Assembly (NCBI GenBank): GCA_963682055.1
Contig: OY821741.1
Span: forward strand, 3,665,501 to 3,729,500
Reading direction: 5' to 3'
DNA: 64,000 bases
Source: Primula veris
Taxonomy: Eukaryota > Streptophyta > Magnoliopsida > Ericales > Primulaceae
Positions 11,794 to 22,232 of this stretch are shown here, in pieces. The position numbers and the translations under genes are program-made. Below the pieces are notes generated by a model, which was not told the DNA's origin, made no database searches, and saw only the letters and a list, made by a program, of their open reading frames with translations. The first letter of the stretch is position 1. Every line of letters starts with the position of its first letter.

Positions 11794-12137
11794 ATTCTGG
11801 TCAAACTTTTTCTACTGATTCCGGCCAAACCGCTTCTACCGTAATAGAACCTGGTGGCTTAGCTCTAACAGCGGCGAATGAAACTCTTGTGACAATAAAG
11901 GCAAAATATGGAAATGTTTTTATTGAATTTCCGCTAACTGCTTCTTCGGGGCAAGATTTGTTCAATCTGAAAGTATGGGTGAGGCAGAAATTAAATTCAA
12001 GAAACTACACTATTCAATATCGAGATAAAGATGATGACTTGATCTCAGTATTTTGAGATGATGACCTGCATGATTTCATATCTAGCTCAACATCAATAGG
12101 AAAGAAAACTTTATTAATGTTTCTTGAAAAAAAAAAG
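11794..12137 (+). pseudogene. PB1-domain pseudogene with in-frame stop, copy 1
   Basis: After the acceptor-like aaatgcag, a frame reads a Thr/Ser/Gly linker (STVIEPGGLALTAAN) and then a PB1 domain (VTIKAKYGNVFIEF, YRDKDDDLISVF, DDDLHDFISSS). A TGA at 12054-12056 replaces the conserved Cys codon inside the acidic OPCA motif, where the related minus-strand copy at 16670-17083 reads VLCDDD. The similarity continues about 200 bp past the frame, so the two form an inverted duplication. The same stop is present in copy 2, so it predates the unit duplication. Confidence 0.75.
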
Positions 12138-13396
12138 TATTTTGAGTTATTTATTTTCCCGAGCTCCCTCTTAGTGGCTCTGTAATGTCACATGTAAACA
12201 TCTTAAAAATGTCCTCACTTATTAATTTTTGGGTCACACGCTTTCGTGTGTTTATCACAACCTCTCTCACAATGAAATGAATCGCGTGTTTAGGCGTATC
12301 GAGTGCTAAGTATCGTCCAAGATTTTTAATTTGGCAATAACACAAATCACTTAACTTAATTTCCCAAAATTAGCTTTGTCGTTTGCATTTTGTGGGAGAG
12401 GATTCGTTCCGGACCATTTTTTGCGTTTTTAATTTTATGGAGAAACTTGCTGTTTGGTCTATAATGAGCAAGAGAGATCAAAGTTTAGGTGTATCATAAA
12501 TGAAATCCGAAGTTCCATATTTATTTATAATGAAATCTGACATTCCATATTGTACTAAAACAGTTTGACAATTTACACAAATGAGAGGTTTGATCAGGTA
12601 AAATTGGATGATATGGAGCATTTTATAATCAATAGTAGCAATTGATGAAAAACTTCTAAAAGTGTGGTTGATACTTGATACTAAACTTTGTTGTGTTTAA
12701 TTTTATCCACTTATGCTACCTTTTGTAAAAGATTGATGCAATTTTAAATGGTGCAAAAGTCAACTTATAATCAAATTATGGTACTCGCTCCGTTCCCAAT
12801 TAATTGTTTACTACGAAACTACGTGTAATTTTGACCGACCAATAACTTGTATCAAAATTATCGGAATGAAAATTTTCAAAAGTTAATCATATAGTTCAAA
12901 CATTAAATTATGTAATTTAGTTTTGAAAACTTTTCATTTCGACAATTTTGATACATGTTATAATCCGATCAAAATTGCACGTAATTTCGTAAATGACAAT
13001 TAATTGGGAACGGAGAGAGCAGAGAGAGTAGTATGTTTTAGTTTTTTTACCGAGTGTAAATAAATAATCTCTCGGTTAAGATTATCTCGCGGTGGCGATA
13101 GACATCACTCCTAAGGAACACTGCTATTGCAGAGGCATCGCTAACATAATAACTTATAAGCACCTTTATAATAGATCGACCTTAATTTAAGGCTTTAATC
13201 GGTTTTACAACCTTTTACTCAAATGTAGGGGAATATAGCCACAATATGAACATGCCAATCTCATCTCTAGGAAAGAAGTGATGTAAACATTTACATTACC
13301 ACGAAAATTGAACACGAAAAGATAAACAATCGGTGTCAAGTTTCAGCAGAAAACACATGACCAACATAATTAAGACATTAGGTGAAACAATGATGC
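12138..13396. other. Intergenic region with Stowaway-like element, copy 1
   Basis: The first 200 bp are the 3' flank of the PB1 pseudogene and are mirrored at about 16430-16665 on the other strand. A foldback element occupies 12784-13019. The remainder is AT-rich 3' flank of the minus-strand GAF-PB1 gene. No coding signal was accepted; the frame at 12151-12345 is a chance frame in that flank. Confidence 0.6.
12784..13019. mobile_element. Stowaway-like foldback MITE, copy 1
   Basis: This 236-bp element begins ctcgctccgttcccaatt and ends in the inverse, aattgggaacggagagag. The inverted similarity runs through nearly the whole length, so it could fold on itself. The left flank is TA, as in Tc1/Mariner Stowaway MITEs; the right TA is not obvious. 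The terminal ctccgttcc is typical of plant Stowaway ends. No coding capacity. Confidence 0.75.
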
Positions 13397-16114
13397 TCAC
13401 TCAGGTTTAGGCAAGACAAATACCAGCAAAGTATAATTATCCTCTTCTATCGAGCTAGAAATATACATATCTAAATCATCATCGCATACTAACATGATAA
13501 GGTCGTCTTCGTCATCTCGATATTCAAGATCATAAGTTCCAATTTCAATTCCCAGCCTCTGAGACACTTGGTGATTCAACTCATCAATCCCCGAACAAGT
13601 TGAGAGCTGAAATTTTTGAAAACTACCTTTATAATTAGTTTTTACTGTCACAAGATGTTCATTTTGGATGGTGGTAGCAGAAGCAGTCGAAATACCTTGG
13701 AAAGATGTTTCTACCCCGATCATCGGATCATTACTTTCTCCCATCGATTCTCCTTGTTCCACTCTGTTGACACCAATTATTTGGACATATAAACTATCTC
13801 CTAGTTCTACTCCATGAGCTGTTTTAAATGTTCGGAAGTTCTTTCTCATGACATCGAATGTAGGACCAACCGCTTCCCTCAAATCCCTTTCTTTGCCATT
13901 ACTCGAGTTTAGAAAAAACTCTAAAACATATGCTTGATCTCCAGTCTTATTAGACTTCAGGCAGATTGCAAAAGAAGCAGAGAATTCATAATAACGGGCA
14001 AAGTGAGCTAACGGATACTCAGTTATGCTGAATTTAGAAACATCTTCACAAAACACCAAATCAGAAGATGACTTTGCTGCCTTGCCAACAACCCCTTCAC
14101 CTTCTTGCAGACAATAATAATATTCAATATCTAAAAACGGATGCTTTGTATCAGTCCAGTTTATTACATAGTTAGTATTTTCATTAGCACATCTTGTGCA
14201 AACAGATAGAGAATTGCAATTTCTGCATAACATCCAAATCTGGGCAAAAGCACAATAATCTCTTTTCAATACATCTTGAATCACCCCCTTGATCTCGAAC
14301 ACAGCTCTGGTGAGAGAAAATTTCTCTGAATCATACTTGAAAATACAAATGTTTTAAATTAATTTCAGCACCACTGAATTGAAAAATACAAAAGGATCAG
14401 ATTTAACAGTATGAAGTCGAACAGTGTACTTAAAATACATCACTTACCTGGTCACATAGACCAACACAAGGATTCGAAAGAGGTAGGCTGTTCATCTGTA
14501 CAGAATATGAGATGATAGTTTAATGATAGGTAGAACTATATAAACAGCTAAAGTCATTTGTAGTCATGCTGTCATGCCTAATAGAAACTTGTAAAAATAT
14601 CCAATATAACCAAACAAGGAATCGTGCTACAATTTTACAACTTGATTTGGCTAAAAACTATCTCCTCCAACTTCAAACAAGGAAAGAAGTTTATAAAATG
14701 TAGGGTACTGCATGTTTATTTTTAAGTCTCTTCCTCGAGAATCTCTTGTTTGGTTGTAGGGTTCTTAGAAGCATTTACGTTTTATAAGTTATAAACTCTT
14801 AAGGTTCATGTGATTAAATAATGTTACTTAAGCCTTTTTATTTTCTCTAGATTAGTATAAATAAGTGTTAGTTTTTCATTTGTAAAAAAACACCAAAATA
14901 AAGAGAGAGTATAATAAATAAACCAACTCGCTCCATGTTTTTAACATTGAATATATATAAGTCGTTAAAAAATAATATAATTTTTAAGCTCAATGAAAAG
15001 TCTCTCCATTTTATATTGGATAATAAGGTACAAACCAGCCAAAGGAATCCAGGCTCATGTTTGAATAAAAACTCAATCACGCCAACAAAACTCCCGGAAG
15101 AATCATGCCAGGGAACGACAAGAGAAGACTTGATATTGCAAGACAGGGCCATATCCCGTTGGGGATACTCTTCATCAGAGTAATATGAAACGTTTGGAGT
15201 AAGCTCGATCATCTTATTCCGAAACACATGACTAACTGCCCCGTCTCTTCCATCTCCATTGACAATTAGATCATGAGTCATGATACGGAAGCGACAACGA
15301 CCTTCAGTACCACTAGAATTCATGATATCATTACAGAGGACAAAAGGTTGGTTTCTAGTAGTAAGTAGGAAACACCTCTTATCAACAACACTACTATTGA
15401 CAGCGGGTACTATTTTCTTCAGCTTTCCAAAACTGAACTATACCCTTTGAAGATGACAAATTTAGAGCTTCGATGTATCCACCTGTCTTGTCTGGAACAC
15501 GATGATGTCTTGTTGTATCGAAAATCAATAATTAAGAAAATCAATAATTAAAAGAACAAGAGCCGAAAGTAAATAAACAATTTTATTTCACTGAAAGTAA
15601 TATAACTCGATTACAAGATTCCGACTCAACTGAAAGTAAATAACAGAAACTTTCGGACATGATTAATATAATTATTAAACTGCCAGACTTATTTGTAATA
15701 AACTGAAACTGCCGGACAGAATATTATAAAGACTAAACTGCCGAACTGTTCTGTAGATAAAAGAAAATACAATACTGGAAAGTAAATTACATAATAGAAA
15801 TTACATAATGGTAATTAACATAAAAGTAAACAGTACTAAAAAATAAATTACAGAAAGGAAAGTACTGGAAAGTAAATTACGGAAAGTAAACAGTACTGAA
15901 AAATTAAATTACAGAATGTAAAACAAACATCAGTATATGAAACTAAAGTACCGGAAGTGTTACCATCAGCATGTTCAAAATACCAACGGGACTTGTATAT
16001 TCTGCGGACCGCATATTCCTTCTCTACCACATATTTCTTAAATTCATCAGAAAATAAATCATATTTATCAGTACAAATATTATACTTCTCTTCTCTCGGA
16101 AAGTAACCCTCCAT
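13397..16114 (-). CDS. NLP-derived GAF-PB1 gene (no RWP-RK), copy 1
   Basis: Exon A is 16114-15952 (ATG start; FSDEFKKYVVEKEY). Exon B runs from 15491 after ttccag to about 15040 and carries the first GAF-like part: IVQFWKAEE, ELTPNVSYYSDEEYP, SSLVVPWHDSSGSFVGVIEF. Exon C is 14495-14448 (48 bp). Exon D is 14335-13397 with 312 codons: GEGVVGKAAKSS, TEYPLAHFAR, QAYVLEFFL, then a C-terminal PB1 with YRDDEDDLIMLVCDDDL. All boundaries are GT-AG and A-B phases agree. The RWP-RK domain that should separate GAF and PB1 in NLP factors is absent, so it cannot bind DNA as NLPs do; PB1 pairing with NLPs is possible by family knowledge. Exon B needs one fewer A in the run at 15413-15416 to stay open, so it is either a pseudogene or a sequence error. 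Coding parts are identical in copy 2. Confidence 0.65.
15540..15915. repeat. Degenerate gaaagtaaat-rich intron tract
   Basis: The first intron of the minus-strand GAF-PB1 gene contains many short copies of gaaagtaaat, ggaaagtaaattac and aaactgccgg(a)ac. This is local slippage-type repetition with no coding content. The copy 2 counterpart is at about 48168-48543. Confidence 0.6.
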
Positions 16115-16669
16115 CTCGACTCTCTCTTTCTCGATACCCCGTTCAATTAAGGATATTCATCTCGACTCGCTCTTTCTCCATCAGTCCAGTTTGTTACATA
16201 GTTAGTATTTTCATTAGCACATCTTGTGCAAACAGATAGAGAATTACAATTTCTGCATAACATCCAAATCTGGGCAAAAGCACAATAACAGGAAACGAAA
16301 TGAAGTCGCCTGACGCTCAAATTTTACGAAAGCAGCAAATATTTTTGCATTCAAAAGGGGATAAGTGGATTTTTTTAAGAAAAGAGTAATTTTTACCAAA
16401 CACCTTTTACCCTTGTCTGCACATTCCTTCTAAGAGGAGAGGTGATAAACACGCGATTTTGTCATTTTGCGTTTTTGTTCTCACTCTTCTAATTAAGTGA
16501 GTAGAGAATGTAGAAAGTGTGTGACTCAAAAATAAGCAAGCGATGACATGTATAGATGTTTACGGAGAGAATTCAGAAGAAGAAATTTGTTTGATGACAC
16601 ATTTGAAGAAATTGTGAAATTACAAAACCACTAAGAAGGGAGTTCGGGGCAAATAAATGACTCAAAATA
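16115..16669. other. Upstream flank of GAF-PB1 gene with copied exon piece, copy 1
   Basis: A small duplicated piece (atctcgactc..ctctttctc) lies at about 16112-16180. Next comes a 108-bp copy of part of the GAF exon (16181-16288). Last is the 3' flank of the PB1-only frame, which mirrors the flank of the plus-strand PB1 pseudogene. No complete gene was seen. Confidence 0.6.
16181..16288 (-). pseudogene. 108-bp duplicated fragment of GAF exon, copy 1
   Basis: From tcagtccagt to gcacaataa this matches 14151-14258 with about two mismatches in the same orientation. It corresponds to the Cys-rich IWMLCRNCNSL segment of the second GAF part. It lies just upstream of the same gene's first exon and has no flanking exon sequence. 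Confidence 0.8.
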
Positions 16670-17083
16670 CTAAATGTTTTCAAGATACATTAATAAAACT
16701 TTCTTTCCCAATGATGTTGAGCTAGATATGAAATCCCGCATGTCATCATCGCACAATACTGAGATCAAGTCATCGACTTCATCTCGATACTTGATACTGT
16801 AGGTGCCAACTTCTAAATTCAGCCTCTTCACTATTTCATCATTAAACACATCTAGCCCGGAAGAAACAGATAACTGGAATTTAATGAAAACATTTCCATA
16901 TTTTGTATTAATTGTCATAAGACTTCCATTCGCGGCTGTTGGAGCTAAGCCACCAGGTTCTATTACGGTAGAAGCAGTTTGGCCATAATCAGTTGAAAAA
17001 ATTTGACCAGAATATGCGTTTCCGTGATTATAATAAATTTCTTGATGAATCTCATCTGGAGAATAAAAGACTTGGGATAACAA
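16670..17083 (-). CDS. PB1-only reading frame, copy 1
   Basis: The open frame runs from at least 17083 to the stop at 16670, but its first ATG is at 16918. That gives an 82-residue product that is essentially one PB1 domain: MTINTKYGNVFIKF, then YRDEVDDLISVLCDDDM and FISSSTSLGKK. The upstream open part (STDYGQTASTVIEPGG) matches the linker of the plus-strand PB1 pseudogene, so the ancestor probably had an upstream exon. If translated from 16918 it would be a PB1 microprotein able to occupy NLP PB1 surfaces; a gene fragment is equally possible. Copy 2 differs by Val/Ala and Tyr/Ser. Confidence 0.5.
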   Translation of the reverse strand: MLSQVFYSPDEIHQEIYYNHGNAYSGQIFSTDYGQTASTVIEPGGLAPTAANGSLMTINTKYGNVFIKFQLSVSSGLDVFNDEIVKRLNLEVGTYSIKYRDEVDDLISVLCDDDMRDFISSSTSLGKKVLLMYLENI

Positions 17084-18334
17084 AAATATTTAACTTAATG
17101 AAACCCAAAATCGAATTGAGGGGTTGACGTTTGAAATAGAGCGGTTGCAATATGAATTGTCTAGTTAAAATATTTGATTGTTTGCTTGATTCTAGGATTT
17201 ATCGCTTTCTTCAACTTACTTTGGGAACTCGTAAGACAATTAAGTACTCTTTGACCCCACCATCGAATATTGAGTGAGCAAACCACACAATACTTCTAAG
17301 TTCTAAAACATTTAGGCTTATAATTTTGAACGAGAGAATAACACACATATGAATGGATAAAATGGTAAAGTCGGACTATGTATTTGTTTATTTTATACTA
17401 ATGATTTTGATTTTAATTTACTCCAATATCTTAGAATAAATTTATTTAGTCATTAGGACGACCATAGCTTCCACTAGCGTCTTCATCATTATATATACTA
17501 TGACGGGTGATAATAATAGATAATCATGAGCCATCCCAAACTGTTTTTTGAAACTTGGAGACAAAATTAAAAATTAAAACTTTTATATACTTATTCTAGT
17601 TTTGATCACAAAGAAAACAACGAATGAGCACTTAGAAAATAAAGAATGAAAGATCATATATGATTTTTTAGAAATTGAAATGGTATATGTAACCATGCAA
17701 GTATTTTTTTCATTATTACCAAATAACTGTTAACTAAAAGGATTATAACGTTATGATTGATATTTCAGCACCAAGTAAAAAATGTGTACAAAACACAAGT
17801 TTCTTCAGTTAAATTCACTATATCAATTTCTGTTTATTTTTTTCTTTGCCAATATTTATTTCTGATTAATTCCACCTCTCAATCGCTCTATGACCACGTA
17901 AAATGATTGATAAACTGTAATTAGAATTAATAAGAAAAATATATGAAGCCTTCTCAATTTAAGAGCATTATAAGTAACAACAAATCATGGAAATTTGTAT
18001 GGGAAAAAAGCTTAAATTGCATGCCAATATCATGCAAATGTGGTTTGCCTTCTATGCTTGCATGATCAGGAGATGGCTCAAATAAAATTATGTTTAACAA
18101 TGTATTAAATTATAGCTTCTTTTCACTTTTATTTATTAAAAATATACGCACTAGACATTTGCAGATAGGTCATGTAGTTGCAATGACTTTACTAAAGAAT
18201 GAACAATATTGACCTTGTATAAACCGGATTTTTTTCAAAATAAAAATAACCAAAATAAAAATAGAAATAAGAAGTAGTAGCCGTAATAAAAAAATAAATA
18301 AATGGTAGCTATAGTCTAATTTATATTAATATCT

Positions 18335-18346
18335 TGGTATCAGAGC
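18335..18346 (+). other. tRNA-iMet-type primer-binding-site motif, LTR remnant?
   Basis: TGGTATCAGAGC is the complement of the initiator tRNA 3' end used by plant LTR retrotransposons and occurs in the Gypsy element here. No LTR or retroelement coding sequence was recognised around it. A decayed element or a chance match are both possible. Copy 2 has it at 50963-50974. Confidence 0.35.
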
Positions 18347-18356
18347 ATTCCATTTC

Positions 18357-18471
18357 TTTCATTTTTATAGAACATCAACATGTATTTTTATAGTTTAACT
18401 CTGAATCACTATCGACTTCAATCTCACAATTAACCTTTCATTTTTATAGAACATCAACATGTATTTTTATA
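18357..18471. repeat. 36-bp direct repeat pair, copy 1
   Basis: The block from tttcatttttatagaac to catgtatttttata occurs at 18357-18392 and again at 18436-18471, 79 bp apart. It lies directly behind the primer-binding-site-like motif. Confidence 0.85.
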
Positions 18472-18775
18472 AGTAAAGATGAAATCGTGTATTGTTCACA
18501 AAAAATATTTATTTTGTTTACCACTTTTCTCTTATGTTTGTTTTAACTCTAAAATATAATATTAACAATAATTAATTATTACATGCATATTCTCCGAGAC
18601 GAGATCTTGAAAAGAATAACATATATTGGAATTTCAATAGTGATATAGTTTTGTTAGCGTATGATAACTCTACGTTTAAGCAAATCGCTATGTGGTCATA
18701 TGAATGATTAAGCTGAATGAAGAATTATGAAGTTAAATTATGTTTTATTTGATTGGTTATTGATATTATATAGGG

Positions 18776-19405
18776 AATTTATTTGGACAGAATTTATTTG
18801 TTTTTTTTTACTGGGTTTTATTTTTTTCATGTGAAAATTTTGGAAAACCCACTTTTGGACATAATTTATTTGTTTTTTTTACTGGGTTTAATTTTTTATG
18901 TAAATTTATGGAAAACCCACTTTTGTACAGTTTTTTTTACTGGGTTTTATTTTTTTCATGTGAAAATTTTAGAAAACCCACTTTTGGACAGAATTTATTT
19001 GTTTTTTTACTGGGTTTAATTTTTCATGTAAATTTATGGAAAAGCCACTTTTGTACAGTTTTTTTTACTGGGTTTTATTTTTTTCATGTGAAAATTTTGG
19101 AAAACCCACTTTTGTACAAAATTTATTTGTTTTTTTTTTCTTACTGGGTTTTATTTTCTATGTGAATTTTTGGAATACCCACTTTTGTACATAATTTATT
19201 TGTTTTTTTTACTGGGTTTTATTTTTTTTCATGTGAAATTTTGGAAAAACCACTTTTTTGTACAAAATTTATATGGGTTTTATATGATCTAAGTATAGTT
19301 GTTTGAAATAGTAAATTGGGACATCCACGTAGTTTTTTGATTGGGTTTTATTTTTTATGTGAATTTTTGGAAAACCCAGTTTTGTACAAAATTTATTTGG
19401 TTTTG
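18776..19405. repeat. Hairpin minisatellite, about 60-75 bp units, copy 1
   Basis: Seven clear units plus one degenerate unit alternate actgggtttt and aaaacccactt, separated by T-rich DNA with catgtgaaaatttt. Unit length varies between about 59 and 79 bp. In each unit gggtttt can pair with aaaaccc, giving a potential stem-loop. The array is essentially unchanged in copy 2. Confidence 0.85.
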
Positions 19406-20758
19406 TTCAATGGTGTTAACTGGGATTAGAGAATTGATAATTTTGTAGTTTAACCTCAGATCAATTTTACAAGTAAGTGTATGAAGAAACAATATTAGGT
19501 GGTGTAAATTGATATTTAGGTTAGATGTTAGGGAAACAATTTGATAATCATGTTGTTGATTATATTAATATCGATTTAAATGTTCATGTTATTTGTTAAC
19601 AATTTGTTTTGCTTTCTAATATTGTGTTTGAGAGAGTAGCTTGAACAAGAATAGATATAATTGGTTTGTGAAGATGGATTCTTCGTTGTTAGAAGCCAAT
19701 CCTCTCCAATTGCAAAATTGTTTTAACCTTATTTTGTAAGAATGTTTTGCTTGGAGCGATTCGTACTTTATTTGTTTCATCAATGTTACCTTTCGATTTA
19801 TCAAGATCTTGGGTTATCCACTTCTACACTAATTGGATATATGTTTAGGTTAGTATAAAAAAATCGAAAAAAGGTTAATAAGTTGGTGTACAAACCTAAA
19901 AGAGAACAGTTTTTGTTTTTGTTCTGATCCTTATAGCAATTAACTCATGATAGGATATATGATATAACGTAGTCTTCATCATTTACTCTCACATGATAGA
20001 TGTTATCCAATTACTTGAAAGATTTTGTATTCCACATTTGTTAAGAATAAATCAGAACTTTAAAAGAGTTGTATAGTGACAACTGACATGTCTTACATGT
20101 CGACTGTTTCATAAGCTTATTTAAACGTTTGAAATAATAGTGTTCATAAATTCTGAAACTTGATGGACTTTTAGAATTTGCTTTTTAATTGCATACGCCT
20201 ACCTGTGGCTTTATTAGTCTTTGTTGGCCTAGGTGATTTTGTTTGGACTAAGTCAAGTTCCGACCAATCATTCCTAGCTCTCTTAAGTAGATACACGTCT
20301 TATCTTCTTTTTGCAGTCGTGCCATTATTAAAATATCATATTCTTATTCTTTTTTGGATGATCTGATTAAAGTGGTAGAGTTAAGTACTTAAGTGTGCTT
20401 TTAAAACATCAGGGTATGGACTATTGGACTCCGTCTTTTGGATTTTCTCTTTTTGCTATTTGGCTGTTCTGATTAATTTTACCTTACTCATGAAACCTCA
20501 GGTTGACTAGGCACGTTTTAAGTCGCGCTCTTCAAAATCATTAATTTTGTGTTATTGTGTTTAAGTCATCATGACCATGCTTCTCCATTGATAAGTCACT
20601 TGGCAGCAAAACGTTGTCCCGTTAGGCCCACCCTTTTCTTTGCTCTAAGCACAGTTGTTGTACTTCTATAGTTCTGTTACAAGAACGTACACACTTTGTT
20701 TAAGGCTATTAATATCGTGAACATATGTTTAGATAAAAGAGACGTCGCAATATCTTCG

Positions 20759-22232
20759 ATGAAGAAACAAGATAGAAATGCACAAACTTCTGATGATGCA
20801 CAAGGAAGAGAATTGGCTATTGGTCTAAACGATGCAAGTACTTCACAACAATCTTTGGTCAAAGCGAATGTCGTTCCCAGTGAGGAAAAGATTGAGGGAC
20901 CTTCGGAAGACTGCATCATTAACTCGTCAAAAAAATCACATAAAAGGGGTGGAATTGATATTAGCTTAGAGGAATTGACAACCGTTGATGGTATGAAAAG
21001 ATTGGAGGCTGCACAAAAGCTCAACGGTAAGAGCATTCTCAAACTGTTTTTATAAGACTACTATATATATTTTTTATTTTATTTTCAAGGATCGGATTGG
21101 TTAAAAATGGGGTGCACATTGTCGTAACAGTAGAAGCAAGCACCCATCTTGCATTTTTAAATGCAAGTATTGACCACTCATCACATCCTTTTAAAACCTG
21201 AAGGATCGTATAAGACTACTATATATGTATATAGGCAGTTATGTCGTAAATTCTTATATGTTGCACAACAATGATATGCTAACTTTATATATATCCTATT
21301 ATAATAGTATTTTCTTTTTCTTTTACATTTTATTTGATATCATCACAAACCACAACACCCACATGAATCAGATCTACCCAGTCCACATCAACACTGGGTG
21401 TGTCCTCATTCGCTATCCAACACCATTAGACGTAATCCGCAGGGGGTGTATAGTGCTTGGATCCGATGATGCTCTAACTCATCCTACAAATTTTTTGATG
21501 ATATTGATGATGTTGGTGGTGATGAAATAAAACTTTTTTGATGATGTTGGTGGTGATAAATAAAAGAAAGCTTAAAACTGAATTCAGTACATGTAAAATG
21601 AAACTGATTAATTATTGGTTTTTGAGTTAACTGATATTATGAATGCTCTTATCCAGTTATCCTAATAGTAATCTTATGGTAGTAGAACACGCAAAGTGTG
21701 TGTGCTTATGTGAGTTGTTCGTTTTGCAGTGAGCCTATCTACGTTAAAGCGCATATGTAGGGATCACGGAATTTCTAGGTGGCCACTTCGCAAGAAGAAC
21801 ATAGATCATCAACCATGTTCTACTGTTTCTGCTCACACTACTTGTATTGAAGAACCTACTGCTCCCATTGAACCCTGTTCTACTGTTTCTGCTCACACTA
21901 CTTGTATTGAAGAACCTACTGCTCCCACTGAGCAACCCACTGAGCAAAGGAAAAATCTTGTCAGAATTAAGGCAAGATATGAAGATAAATTTATTAAGTT
22001 TAAGATCCCTGCTTCTTCTGGTATTGATGTGTTTCATAAGGAAGTGTCAAAGAGGTTGAAACTTAAGCCTGATGATTACATTATAAACTATCAAGATGAA
22101 GACAGTAACTGGGTAATAATAGCGTGTGACGATAATCTAGGAGATTTTATTTCCAGCTCACAATTATTAGGAAAGAATCCTCTGTTAGTGACGATCGACA
22201 CAAGTTACTCACCTAAAAAAATTGCGTTTTAG
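20759..22232 (+). CDS. RWP-RK plus PB1 protein (NLP-derived, no GAF region), copy 1
   Basis: There are two exons: 20759-21026 and 21730-22232. The intron has donor gtaaga and acceptor ttttgcag, and the split codon restores Val in AQKLNVSLSTLKR. The protein is 256 codons. Residues 60-112 form an RWP-RK DNA-binding domain ending LKRICRDHGISRWPLRKK. Residues 118-157 are two copies of a 20-residue repeat beginning PCSTVSAHTTCIEEP. Residues 166-247 form a PB1 domain with YQDEDSNWVIIACDDNL. Full NLP factors carry a long N-terminal GAF region that is missing here, so DNA binding and pairing are retained without that region. The frame is open upstream of the ATG, so an upstream exon remains possible. 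Copy 2 lacks 12 bp in the linker. Confidence 0.75.
21027..21729 (+). other. Intron of RWP-RK gene, copy 1
   Basis: This 703-bp GT-AG intron splits the RWP-RK domain. It contains a short repeat ttttttgatgat..gttggtggtgat near 21490-21560 and no recognised coding sequence. Confidence 0.8.
21819..21938 (+). repeat. 60-bp in-frame tandem duplication in RWP-RK gene linker
   Basis: Two adjacent 60-bp units starting c(c)atgttctactg / ccctgttctactg encode 20 residues each, differing at the end (PIE, PTE). The duplication is present in both complete copies, at 54447-54566 in copy 2, so it predates the unit duplication. Confidence 0.9.

Larger units (their letters stand above)
17084..20758. other. Long gene-poor region with minisatellite, copy 1
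   Basis: No exon was recognised over 3.6 kb. It contains an isolated primer-binding-site-like motif (18335-18346), a 36-bp direct repeat (18357-18392 and 18436-18471) and a hairpin minisatellite (18776-19405). The 5' region or missing 5' exons of the RWP-RK gene may lie in the last kilobase. Open frames over the minisatellite are by-products of its repetition. Confidence 0.6.

Noticed and set aside
12151..12345. Minus-strand 64-codon frame
   Set aside because: It lies in the 3' flank of the PB1 pseudogene. The related flank near 16500 does not keep the frame.
14935..15183. Plus-strand 82-codon frame
   Set aside because: It is the antisense shadow of the first GAF exon of the minus-strand gene.
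18783..19165. Two overlapping Phe/Tyr-rich plus-strand open frames
   Set aside because: They are translations of the T-rich minisatellite. The repeated protein pattern follows from the DNA repeat.
18776..19405. CRISPR-like array
   Set aside because: The spacing is irregular, the spacers are themselves repeats, there are no cas genes, and the genome is clearly a plant.
21225..21530. Plus-strand 101-codon frame inside the RWP-RK gene intron
   Set aside because: It lies within a well-supported intron, has low-complexity ends and no family resemblance.
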